5,903 nt of DNA from Acidobacteriota bacterium (GCA_003225595.1 QIAR01000280.1:1-5903); one strand, 5' to 3'; numbered from the stretch's first letter, positions 1 through 5,284 are shown. The notes: a model not told the origin generated them from the letters alone. Numbers and translations are program-made.

Positions 1-398
1 CGGTCGTCGTTAGGCGAGACGGGAAGTACCTTGATCTGATTGACTACGCGTTCCACACCTTCAATTTTTTTTACGACATTCTCGGCATCCGACTTCAATG
101 TGGGACGGACCACCTGCCCCATTAAAGTGACGGTGCCGTCCGGAGCAACCTGGTACGCGAGGTTGTCGAAGACGCCGTAGAAAGGCAGCAGCACGAGTTC
201 GTGGTGCACCTCTTTGATGATGCGTTCTATGCCACGTTCACTCAAATTTTGCGGTCTCGTCGTATTCCTGGGATTGGGATTCTGCTGAGGCGACGTGGCG
301 GGATTCGAGATGCCCGTATTTTGCTGCGGTGTACTCGTGGAAGTCTGTGCATAGACGGACACAGCTCCAAGGACAACTGCGAGGACTAAAGCTTTCAT
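1..398 (-). CDS. Exported BON-domain protein, partial (C-terminus beyond left edge)
   Basis: The reading frame starts at ATG (398-396, minus strand) and stays open to the window edge, giving 132 complete residues. A GGAGG ribosome site (complement of 406-410) sits 7 bases upstream, which fixes the start. Residues 1-17 form a signal peptide (MKALVLAVVLGAVSVYA, with cleavage likely before Gln18). A low-complexity stretch rich in Gln, Asn, Pro and Thr follows (18-52). Residues about 54-128 read as a BON domain, with an amphipathic helix around ERIIKEV, a central DGTVTLMGQV strand pair and the typical ending KIEGVERVVNQIKVLP. BON domains are small alpha/beta modules of periplasmic or outer-membrane-associated proteins such as OsmY and are thought to bind lipid or envelope surfaces. 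Family proteins often carry a second BON copy, which would lie outside the window. The specific function is unknown. A weak promoter-like pair (AACCAA 440-445 and ATTAGT 417-422, complemented, 17-base spacer) lies upstream but would place transcription start almost on the ribosome site. Confidence 0.9.
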   Translation of the reverse strand, partial: MKALVLAVVLGAVSVYAQTSTSTPQQNTGISNPATSPQQNPNPRNTTRPQNLSERGIERIIKEVHHELVLLPFYGVFDNLAYQVAPDGTVTLMGQVVRPTLKSDAENVVKKIEGVERVVNQIKVLPVSPNDD

Positions 399-471
399 TG
401 AGTATCCTCCAAGTTGATTAGTAGAGGGCCCGCAAACGAAACCAACAATACAGCCGATTGTGCAGTTGCAC

Positions 472-514
472 GCGGAACTTGTCTCACGTCCTTTTGAGAC
501 AGGCTGCGTTCCGC
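472..514. repeat. Nested inverted repeat / hairpin upstream of BON gene
   Basis: Two perfect 7-bp inverted repeats are nested. The outer arms are GCGGAAC (472-478) and GTTCCGC (508-514). The inner arms are TGTCTCA (480-486) and TGAGACA (495-501), around an 8-base loop. The internal bulge is asymmetric, one base on the left and six on the right. No T-run follows on either strand, so it is not a classical terminator. It lies 74-116 bases upstream of the start of the minus-strand BON gene, so it could be an operator, part of a structured leader or part of a small RNA. The sequence alone does not decide. Confidence 0.6.
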
Positions 515-539
515 ATCTTCCCGTTTATAGAGACGCGAT

Positions 540-574
540 CTAGGGCAAAGGACTCCGGCTGGTATTAGCCCTAG
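540..574. repeat. 7-bp perfect inverted repeat, 21-base loop
   Basis: CTAGGGC (540-546) and GCCCTAG (568-574) are perfect reverse complements. Together with the nested repeat at 472-514 and the small hairpin at 460-471 it forms a cluster of potential stems within 115 bases. Its function is unknown. It could be a protein-binding site or a stem in a non-coding transcript. Confidence 0.4.
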
Positions 575-799
575 TCATCCAGGACCCTGCAATCATAGTC
601 GCACTCCTACGCCGCTTCCCCGCGCGGCGCTGTGGATGATGCTGAGATTCGTCTCGACATCACTCTGCCCTTACTGCGGGAAACCCGCCCTGCGTCTACG
701 ATGCGTTTTCGCCATCAGAGGTTTTATAGAGAATGCTTCCCGGGGTGTGGAACGAGTTCAGGGCGGCGGATTTGGTCACAGGAGCGCGTTTCTTCGACT

Positions 800-1110
800 G
801 CTATTCGCACTCGCTTGGCAGGCTGCGAAAAACGCTAAAAAGCAGATCCCTCGCGGGCTGAAGGCCCGGCTCGGAATCACAAAAGTAAAGGGGCTTAGCC
901 ACACGACTGAAGAGCTTGCGGAAAAACTCGGCTTTCGGTACCGCACGGGCAAAGCCCATACTGATAAAGAAAGCCTCTATCGCAGCATTAAAACGCTGCG
1001 CCACCCAAAAGCCACAGTTTTTCCGCAAGCTGTGAAGTTGTGCCCTTCCCCCCAAACACAAGCTGTGAAGTCGCGCGCCCTCCCCTCCCCCAAAACAGAG
1101 GTGAAATCGA
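800..1110. repeat. Hairpin-rich intergenic repeat element (REP/MITE-like)
   Basis: The core is a perfect 16-bp inverted repeat, AGCTTGCGGAAAAACT (913-928) and its reverse complement (1016-1031). Looser matching extends the arms to about 903-943 and 998-1041. Smaller palindromes also lie in the element: GGGC/GGCCC around 857-870, CGGTACCG (936-943), GGGC-AAA-GCCC (947-957) and CGCAGC/GCTGCG (981-1000). The right side carries near-direct repeats of about 33 bp beginning CAAGCTGTGAAGT (1026 and 1059). From memory, acidobacterial genomes contain dispersed intergenic elements of this style, which annotation pipelines often translate into spurious hypothetical proteins. Open frames on both strands (636-1223 plus, 801-1628 minus) cross it and are best explained this way. 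No target-site duplication or transposase was found, so the class is uncertain. Confidence 0.55.
1026..1091. repeat. Approximate tandem direct repeat, period 33 bp
   Basis: CAAGCTGTGAAGT occurs at 1026-1038 and again at 1059-1071. Each copy is followed by a C-rich tract ending in CCCAAA. A degenerate third copy (AGGTGAAAT, near 1099-1107) follows. It sits at the right flank of the hairpin element and may be part of it. Confidence 0.5.
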
Positions 1111-1144
1111 GTTTTTTCGCAGTCTGTAGGAGACTGGCGTCTCA

Positions 1145-1160
1145 ATTGAAACGTTTCAAT
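1145..1160. promoter_or_regulatory. Perfect 16-bp palindrome, LacI-family operator-like
   Basis: ATTGAAACGTTTCAAT is an exact palindrome centred on CG. The core TGAAACGTTTCA matches the general form of operators bound by LacI/GalR-family repressors (palindromes with a central CG). It lies about 140 bases upstream of the response-regulator start and no other gene lies between. A role in controlling that gene is inference only. No LacI-family regulator is encoded in the window. Confidence 0.4.
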
Positions 1161-1256
1161 GGGAGCACCCCCGTGCCATTCGTCTATCGCCATTGTGCCA
1201 TTCACATATTCCTGCGACCGTAGGAGAATGGTGTTGCCGCCCCTACGTCTGCAAAG

Positions 1257-1290
1257 GTTGATCCCACTCCTTTGTTGATCCCATTGCTTT
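1257..1290. repeat. Tandem 17-bp repeat just upstream of the response regulator
   Basis: Two adjacent 17-bp units, GTTGATCCCACTCCTTT (1257-1273) and GTTGATCCCATTGCTTT (1274-1290), match at 15 of 17 positions. They end directly before the ribosome-binding region of the receiver gene. A spacing of about 1.6 helical turns between units would suit a response-regulator or other activator half-site pair. Slippage duplication without function is equally possible. Confidence 0.55.
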
Positions 1291-1292
1291 AT

Positions 1293-1297
1293 GGAGG
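1293..1297 (+). promoter_or_regulatory. Ribosome binding site that decides the TTG start at 1303
   Basis: GGAGG at 1293-1297 is five bases upstream of TTG at 1303. It overlaps the in-frame ATG at 1291, which has no purine-rich ribosome site of its own. This favours TTG as the true start of the receiver protein. Confidence 0.7.
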
Positions 1298-1302
1298 CTT
1301 TC

Positions 1303-1701
1303 TTGCCAGCACGGATTCTAATAGCAGATGACAATGCGCTTGTGCGGCAGCAGGTGCGCAACCTGCTGGGACGGCATCCGGACTGGGAGATCTGCGGTGA
1401 GGCCGTCGACGGTCGTGATGCCGTCAACAAGGCGCGAGAATTAAACCCTGACGTTATCGTTCTGGATTTTGCCATGCCCGAGATGAATGGGCTGCAATCG
1501 GCGTGGGAAATCGCAAGACTGAGTCCCAGCACCCCGATATTGCTGTTTTCCATGTTTCTGTCCAACCAACTGGTAGAAGTGGCCCAGAACGCAGGCATCC
1601 GAGGGGCTGTTTCGAAAGCGGACGTCATTCGAGATTTGGTACAGGGAGTCGAGGCGTTGCTCCGCCGGGAAACTTTCTTCCCTCAGGTTGTAACGAGCTG
1701 A
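1303..1701 (+). CDS. Single-domain response regulator (CheY-like receiver)
   Basis: The protein (132 residues from TTG 1303, 136 if ATG 1291 is used) is a lone receiver domain of the two-component phosphorelay type, without an output domain. Numbering from ATG 1291, the acidic pair is Asp13-Asp14 (RILIADDNALVR), the phospho-acceptor is Asp59 (VIVLDFAMPEMNG), the conserved hydroxyl residue is Ser87 (ILLFSMF) and the conserved Lys is Lys109 (GAVSKAD). All catalytic positions are therefore present, and the domain fills nearly the whole length. The N-terminus and the WEICGEAVDGRDAV segment resemble NarL/FixJ-type receivers, but the protein stops with about 27 residues after the Lys, with no helix-turn-helix. 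TTG is chosen because GGAGG precedes it at ideal spacing while the upstream ATG overlaps that site. No histidine kinase is nearby, so the partner is unknown; it probably acts through protein-protein contact or as a phosphate relay in the cytoplasm. Confidence 0.9.
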   Translation: MPARILIADDNALVRQQVRNLLGRHPDWEICGEAVDGRDAVNKARELNPDVIVLDFAMPEMNGLQSAWEIARLSPSTPILLFSMFLSNQLVEVAQNAGIRGAVSKADVIRDLVQGVEALLRRETFFPQVVTS

Positions 1702-1950
1702 ACGCGACGGCCCAGAATCGCTTACCTCACAGTCGCGTTTCCCGCAAAGCACTCCTGCAAGAAGGTTAGCTGTAATTTACCGCCGCTTGAGGCTTCCGCC
1801 TCTCACCAATCAGGACATGTAATTCGATTCACCGTGAGCCACATTGGACTTACAGATGGGCAGAGTTCGAGAAGATCAAGGTGAGGGTTAGCCCAGGCAA
1901 CGGAAGGACTACAGAACTGCGTCAACGAAAGGATCTGGGGATCGGGAGAG
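1702..1950. other. Intergenic stretch, no gene recognised
   Basis: After the receiver gene there is a small GC-rich stem, GAGGC (1789-1793) / GCCTC (1798-1802), with a TTCC loop and no T-run, so it is at most a weak terminator. Short open frames on either strand here lack ribosome sites and family resemblance. Confidence 0.4.
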
Positions 1951-2217
1951 TTACTGCCTACGAAGAGGCTTTGCAACTTCCTGCAGGTGGCGCTCTTCAG
2001 CCCCAACTACCATATACAACAAGCCGAATGCGGCTGAAACCATCAAAACGGCAATCATCATAACTGCACCAGAGAGGCGAACTTTAACCCGATCCGTGGC
2101 GCGGCTCAAGATGACGTAAGTACCAGAAGAGTAATGAAAACCCCAACGCTCTGGTTGGTTCTGGAATGGGCAGCTCGCGCTGCCAAAACGAATTCGATTG
2201 AGGCTGGGCGTCCGCAC
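1951..2217 (-). CDS. Possible small single-pass membrane protein (doubtful)
   Basis: The frame opens at GTG (2217) and would encode 88 residues. I do not recognise it. The C-terminal half looks protein-like: a basic stretch (SRATDRVKVRL, about residues 38-48) precedes a hydrophobic segment of about 22 residues (GAVMMIAVLMVSAAFGLLYMVV, about 50-71), followed by a charged tail (EERHLQEVAKPLRRQ). This suggests one membrane helix with the N-terminus inside by the positive-inside rule. AAGGAGG lies just 2 bases before GTG, which is unusually close. A shorter version from TTG at the Leu before SRATD (52 residues) is possible but lacks a ribosome site. The first 30 residues look less convincing. It would be divergent from ltaE, with only 47 bases between the starts. 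Confidence 0.3.
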   Translation of the reverse strand: MRTPSLNRIRFGSASCPFQNQPERWGFHYSSGTYVILSRATDRVKVRLSGAVMMIAVLMVSAAFGLLYMVVGAEERHLQEVAKPLRRQ

Positions 2218-2264
2218 TGCCTCCTTGGGCGCAATCGCACTTCGTCTGCTAAATTGTTCAGGCC

Positions 2265-3299
2265 ATGAAACCTGCCCGCAGCTTTGCCAGCGACAACAAC
2301 GCCGGCATTCATCCCGACGTCCTCAAAGCTATTGGTGCTGTCAACCAGGGCCACGTCGTCGGATATGGGGACGACCCGTGCACGGAATCCGCGGTCGGCA
2401 AATTCCGAGAGCACTTCGGTGCGGACATCAATGTATTCTTCGTTTTCAACGGCACGGCCGCCAACGTGCTCAGCTTGAAGGCGCTCACTGAGCCCTATCA
2501 CGCGGTGATCTGCGCTGAGGCCTCCCACATCTATATGGACGAGTGCGGCGCGCCCGAAAAATTCACCGGCTGCAAGCTCATTCCTATTCCCACGACTGAC
2601 GGCAAGCTGACAGTGAAATCGGTTGAGCGCGCATACCACGGTATCGGCGACCAGCACCACGTACAGCCGCATGTCATTTCAATTACCCAAGCCACCGAAA
2701 TGGGTACCGTTTACAAGCCGGAAGAGATCGAGGCACTCGCCCGATTCGCGCACGAACGTAAGATGTTTCTGCACATGGACGGCGCACGGATATCGAATGC
2801 CGCTGCGAGCCTCGGCCAGACCCTGCGCCAGGCCACTCGCGACTCGGGCGTCGATGTGCTTTCCTTCGGCGGCACGAAGAATGGGCTCATGGGCGCCGAG
2901 GCGGTCCTCTTTCTTAACAAACGATTAAGCGAAGATTTTCTCTACGTCCGAAAGCAAGGCATGCAACTCGCTTCCAAAATGCGTTTCCTGGCTGTGCAGC
3001 TTGAAACCCTGCTCACCAATAACCTCTGGCTGCATAATGCCCAGCACTCGAACCGCATGGCGAAACTGCTGGAGAAGGAAGTCAGCGAGATTCCGCAGGT
3101 GAAGGTGATTTACAAAGTGGAAGCTAACGGAGTCTTCGCCCAAATCCCGAAGCACGCCATATGTAAACTTCAGGAGCGTTACTTCTTTTATGTCTGGAAT
3201 GAAGAGCAGTCGGTTGTGCGCTGGATGTGCTCGTTCGACACGACGGAAAAAGACGTCAAAGACTTTGCGAAATTCCTGCGCGAGACGGTCAGTACATGA
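2265..3299 (+). CDS. ltaE: Low-specificity L-threonine aldolase (PLP-dependent)
   Basis: This 344-residue cytoplasmic enzyme belongs to the beta-eliminating lyase / threonine aldolase family of fold-type I pyridoxal-phosphate enzymes. The family cleaves L-threonine and L-allo-threonine to glycine and acetaldehyde. The length is normal for the family (about 330-345). Visible landmarks are the N-terminal SFASDNNAGIHPDV and GHVVGYGDDP motifs (residues 6-38), the phosphate-binding FNGTAANVLS (61-70), the cofactor-stacking His88 in ASHIYMDECGAPE, Asp172 in HMDGARISNA (pyridine nitrogen contact) with Arg175, and the Schiff-base Lys205 in SFGGTKNGLMG. All are intact, so the enzyme should be active. 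ATG 2265 matches the usual family N-terminus although no strong ribosome site precedes it. A -10-like TAAATT at 2250-2255 would put transcription start next to the ATG, so a leaderless or very short leader is possible. It appears monocistronic. Confidence 0.93.
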   Translation: MKPARSFASDNNAGIHPDVLKAIGAVNQGHVVGYGDDPCTESAVGKFREHFGADINVFFVFNGTAANVLSLKALTEPYHAVICAEASHIYMDECGAPEKFTGCKLIPIPTTDGKLTVKSVERAYHGIGDQHHVQPHVISITQATEMGTVYKPEEIEALARFAHERKMFLHMDGARISNAAASLGQTLRQATRDSGVDVLSFGGTKNGLMGAEAVLFLNKRLSEDFLYVRKQGMQLASKMRFLAVQLETLLTNNLWLHNAQHSNRMAKLLEKEVSEIPQVKVIYKVEANGVFAQIPKHAICKLQERYFFYVWNEEQSVVRWMCSFDTTEKDVKDFAKFLRETVST

Positions 3300-3464
3300 T
3301 TCTTTGAACTGCGCCCTGAAGCTCCAAATCGCGACTGTGGGAGCCGAGCGTTTCTGGAGACGTGGCATCCTACATCTCGAACAAAGGCTCGATAAAGATG
3401 TTGCTCTCACCGGCTCTTGTGAATTCCCTGACGGCACCATCGCGAGCGGCTTTGAAGCCGATCC
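3300..3464. other. Coding-like stretch of unclear status between ltaE and the small basic gene
   Basis: No standard gene can be assigned. On the minus strand one frame is open from 3639 to a TAG at 3370-3372. It passes in the -1 frame under the end of the 55-residue gene and finishes with the protein-like stretch GIGFKAARDGAVREFTRAGE and then SNIFIEPLFEM. It has no ATG, GTG or TTG start except a TTG near its end. On the plus strand the codon-aligned opposite frame is also open and ends at 3468. This may be a decayed gene end, a frameshift product or chance. Confidence 0.3.
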
Positions 3465-3632
3465 CTAGTCCTCTCCCAGCAACTTGCTCAGCGTTGGTTT
3501 GTGCTTTGCCTCTTTCTTTTTCTTTCGGTTGGGGACTACCCGCGCCGGGGGCGGACTGCCGATCTTCTCCCGCGCCGCGGCCTTCACCGCCTGCACCGCG
3601 CGAAATCGCTTCACCTTGCGTTTCTTCGGCAT
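3465..3632 (-). CDS. Small, highly basic protein of 55 residues, unknown function
   Basis: ATG (3632-3630, complement) to TAG (3467-3465) encodes 55 residues beginning MPKKRKVKRFRAVQAVKAAA and ending KHKPTLSKLLGED. About 19 of 55 residues are Lys, Arg or His. There are two basic clusters (residues 3-11 and 36-45), a short alanine-rich helix-prone stretch (12-24), and a Ser-Pro-Pro-Pro hinge (26-29). The composition suggests a nucleic-acid or ribosome-associated protein. I believe similar small proteins occur in Acidobacteriota, but cannot name a family. No other standard start codon lies in frame before the preceding stop. The ribosome site is odd: GGAG directly abuts the ATG with no spacer. 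The resemblance of PKKRKV to a nuclear localisation signal is coincidental in a bacterium. Third codon positions are mostly G or C, unlike a random frame. It stands alone, convergent with ltaE. Confidence 0.55.
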   Translation of the reverse strand: MPKKRKVKRFRAVQAVKAAAREKIGSPPPARVVPNRKKKKEAKHKPTLSKLLGED

Positions 3633-3665
3633 CTCCGTTTCAGCGAGAGTGTAACCCGAATTACC

Positions 3666-3697
3666 ATTAAGCCTCTACCGAATTAAGCCTCCACCAA
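3666..3697. repeat. Tandem 16-bp repeat
   Basis: ATTAAGCCTCTACCGA (3666-3681) and ATTAAGCCTCCACCAA (3682-3697) are adjacent copies matching at 14 of 16 positions. They lie between the divergent small basic gene (minus) and the zinc-ribbon gene (plus), so a regulatory role is possible but unproven. Confidence 0.45.
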
Positions 3698-3800
3698 CCA
3701 CATGGCGCCAGCAGGAGTGTGCAATAATCTCGAAGGGCTGAATGCTGAGCGTTCCTTGCGGAGTGATTGGTGTTCAAGCCTGAAGCACTGAAGCCTGCCT

Positions 3801-4076
3801 ATGGAAGAGCGCGATTTTTTCGATGAACGGCCAGAGAGCAAAACAGCCACCCTGAATTGTCCGCACTGTCATCAGTCGGCGGAATACGAAATCACCTGGC
3901 TGGTCCGTACCAAGAGGCGGAACCTGCCTCCCCGGGCTGATGAGCGCGACCGCGCCCGCTTTGCTAAAGCCCGCTCCTACATGATCCGCAAAGACGACTT
4001 ATTGGCCTGTAAGAACATGCGCTGCCGGAAGCGCTTCGAAATTACCAGCGTGCAGTCGGTGGTGTTCACGGAATAG
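3801..4076 (+). CDS. Small zinc-ribbon-like protein, unknown function
   Basis: The 91-residue product has two cysteine knuckles. The first is Cys20-Pro-His-Cys23 (LNCPHCHQSAEY) and the second is Cys70-Lys-Asn-Met-Arg-Cys75 (LLACKNMRCRKRFEI). A basic, arginine-rich middle (residues 36-60, RTKRRNLPPRADERDRARFA) separates them. Each knuckle is followed by an aromatic or hydrophobic beta-strand-like stretch, as in rubredoxin-type zinc ribbons, so the four cysteines probably bind one zinc ion. The second knuckle has CX4C rather than the common CX2C. Nearby His22 and His24 could be alternative ligands. The acidic N-terminus (MEERDFFDER) precedes the ribbon. No strong ribosome site precedes ATG 3801, and no alternative in-frame start is near. 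The function is unknown; such ribbons usually contact nucleic acid or protein. It is not obviously in an operon. Confidence 0.75.
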   Translation: MEERDFFDERPESKTATLNCPHCHQSAEYEITWLVRTKRRNLPPRADERDRARFAKARSYMIRKDDLLACKNMRCRKRFEITSVQSVVFTE

Positions 4077-4253
4077 GGCATCTCATCTCGCGCGTCTTGC
4101 CCAACTCCAACTTGCCAATAGTCGTCTCGAGCCCGGCTTCAGCTGAATGCGGGATCTTGTGCGTACATCTCTCCAGAATTGATCTCTCATTAGAATGCAA
4201 GGTACCACCGCCCTGATTACTTTTGGCCATCACCGTTCCTGCACTCCTGGGCT

Positions 4254-4282
4254 TTGATGCTGGCCCACGTGACCGGTAATCT
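4254..4282 (+). promoter_or_regulatory. Possible sigma-70-type promoter for the BON lipoprotein
   Basis: TTGATG (4254-4259) and TAATCT (4277-4282) are separated by exactly 17 bases. They match the E. coli consensus at 4 of 6 and 3 of 6 positions. The predicted transcript would have a leader of about 30 bases that includes the GAGGGAG ribosome site. The match is weak and unverified. Confidence 0.25.
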
Positions 4283-4320
4283 CAATATTAGTACCGCAAA
4301 ACCTACCACCTGAGGGAGTC

Positions 4321-5271
4321 ATGAAATCTAGAAAGATGTGCCGCTCGATGTTTGCGATTTTATTCGTCTTCGGATTGTTACTCGGCTGTTCGCGAAGCCG
4401 TGGCGATGCAGAGATCACGAGCGAGATTCAGAGCAAGATCAACTCGGACACAAACATTCCAACGAAACAGCTGACCGTGGGGACGAGTCATGGTGTGGTG
4501 ACGCTCTCCGGCACTGTAAGTAACGACTTCGAACGCACTGCAGCGGCCAACGATGCTTCCCAAGTGGAGGGCGTCAAAACTGTACTGAACAACCTGCAGG
4601 TTGCACCGGTTGTGGCAAGTGCACCGGCGCATCTTTCCGCACCCGCTCGGCAAAGGACGAGGTTCAGCAGCGCGGCGCTGGGCAGGCCCACCGCAGCTTC
4701 AGTCAGGCCCAGTGCAGTTTCACTTGTGACTCTTCCCGAAGGCACGCCACTTTCGGTCCGTCTGGTGGATTCGATTGATTCAAACAAGAACAAAGACGGC
4801 GACACCTTCCATGCGACTTTGGACTCGCCGATTCTAGCCGGAGGGCGAGTAGCGGTTCCCAAGGATGCGGATGTTGAGGGCCAAATACAGGACCTCAAGA
4901 GTGCAGGGCACTTTACCGGCCGTTCGGAGATTGCGCTTGTGCTGACCAGAGTGAGCTTCAACGGGAAAGAGTACGAGATTGAGACAGACAAATACACCAA
5001 AGAGGGCGCCTCGCGCGGGAAGCGGACGGCTGAAACTATTGGAGGCGGAGCCGCAGTAGGAGCACTGATTGGTGGACTCACGGGCGGAGGAAAAGGTGCC
5101 GCAATTGGAGCGGGCATCGGCGCGGGCGCAGGCACAGGTGTGCAGGCCGTGACCAAGGGTCAGCAAATCCACTTACCCTCAGAAACCCTACTTGAGTTCC
5201 GGCTGAATGCTCCGCTGACGGTCGAACCTTCGGCAACGAGCCGCAATGCGGGTCGGGCGAGAGTTGAATAG
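4321..5271 (+). CDS. BON-domain lipoprotein with C-terminal glycine-zipper region
   Basis: The 316-residue protein starts at ATG 4321, preceded by GAGGGAG (4312-4318). A lipoprotein signal peptide (residues 1-22) ends in the lipobox Leu-Leu-Gly-Cys23, so the mature protein should be lipid-anchored in the envelope. Residues about 29-95 form a single BON domain (DAEITSEIQSKINSD, then the strand pair HGVVTLSGTV, ending VEGVKTVLNNLQV). A flexible Ala/Ser/Pro/Arg-rich linker follows (96-134). Residues about 136-235 form a beta-rich domain beginning LPEGTPLSVRLVDSIDSNKN and containing DGDTFHATL and VPKDADVEGQI. A glycine-rich segment of alternating GxxxG pattern (about 241-275, GGGAAVGALIGGLTGG onward) resembles a glycine zipper and may insert in a membrane or mediate self-association. 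It is followed by a short beta region, HLPSETLLEFRLNAPLTV. I recall this architecture from Acidobacteriota, with no assigned biochemical role; envelope maintenance is inference. It appears monocistronic. Confidence 0.88.
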   Translation: MKSRKMCRSMFAILFVFGLLLGCSRSRGDAEITSEIQSKINSDTNIPTKQLTVGTSHGVVTLSGTVSNDFERTAAANDASQVEGVKTVLNNLQVAPVVASAPAHLSAPARQRTRFSSAALGRPTAASVRPSAVSLVTLPEGTPLSVRLVDSIDSNKNKDGDTFHATLDSPILAGGRVAVPKDADVEGQIQDLKSAGHFTGRSEIALVLTRVSFNGKEYEIETDKYTKEGASRGKRTAETIGGGAAVGALIGGLTGGGKGAAIGAGIGAGAGTGVQAVTKGQQIHLPSETLLEFRLNAPLTVEPSATSRNAGRARVE

Positions 5272-5284
5272 GACTTGCCAAAAT

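Larger units (their letters stand above)
411..800. other. Non-coding stretch with several inverted repeats
   Basis: No convincing gene is visible between the start of the left BON gene and the repeat element near 800. The stretch holds a small hairpin (GTGC 460-463 / GCAC 468-471), the nested hairpin at 472-514 and the inverted repeat at 540-574, which are listed separately. Open frames beginning at 632 and 636 on the plus strand have no ribosome site and run into the downstream repeat element. I see no tRNA or rRNA. Confidence 0.5.

Noticed and set aside
201..389. 62-residue plus-strand frame at the left end
   Set aside because: It is antisense to the BON-domain gene, which has a signal peptide, a ribosome site and a recognisable domain.
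636..1223. 195-residue plus-strand open frame, including a CPYC motif near its start
   Set aside because: It has no ribosome site and its second half runs through the inverted-repeat element, so its length is explained by the repeat. The single CPYC has no partner cysteine pair, and the protein has no recognisable fold pattern.
801..1628. 275-residue minus-strand open frame
   Set aside because: Its first 110 codons are the reverse complement of the well-supported receiver gene and the rest crosses the repeat element. The composition (Ser/Arg rich) is that of a shadow frame.
1789..1802. GAGGC/GCCTC stem after the response regulator as a terminator
   Set aside because: The stem is only 5 bp, there is no T-run, and it lies about 88 bases past the stop codon.
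2224..2255. TTGGGC and TAAATT as an ltaE promoter
   Set aside because: The spacer is 19 bases and the -35 match is poor. It is mentioned only as a possible short-leader hint in the ltaE entry.
2106..2672. 188-residue minus-strand frame overlapping the start of ltaE
   Set aside because: It is antisense to the intact threonine aldolase and has no family resemblance.
3615..3632. PKKRKV at the start of the small basic protein resembles a eukaryotic nuclear localisation signal
   Set aside because: Short Lys/Arg strings are common in small nucleic-acid-binding proteins, and the surrounding genes are clearly bacterial. It is not evidence of nuclear targeting.
4488..5156. 222-residue minus-strand frame
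   Set aside because: It is antisense to the BON lipoprotein. The Pro/Ala-rich sequence is the mirror of the Gly-rich region.
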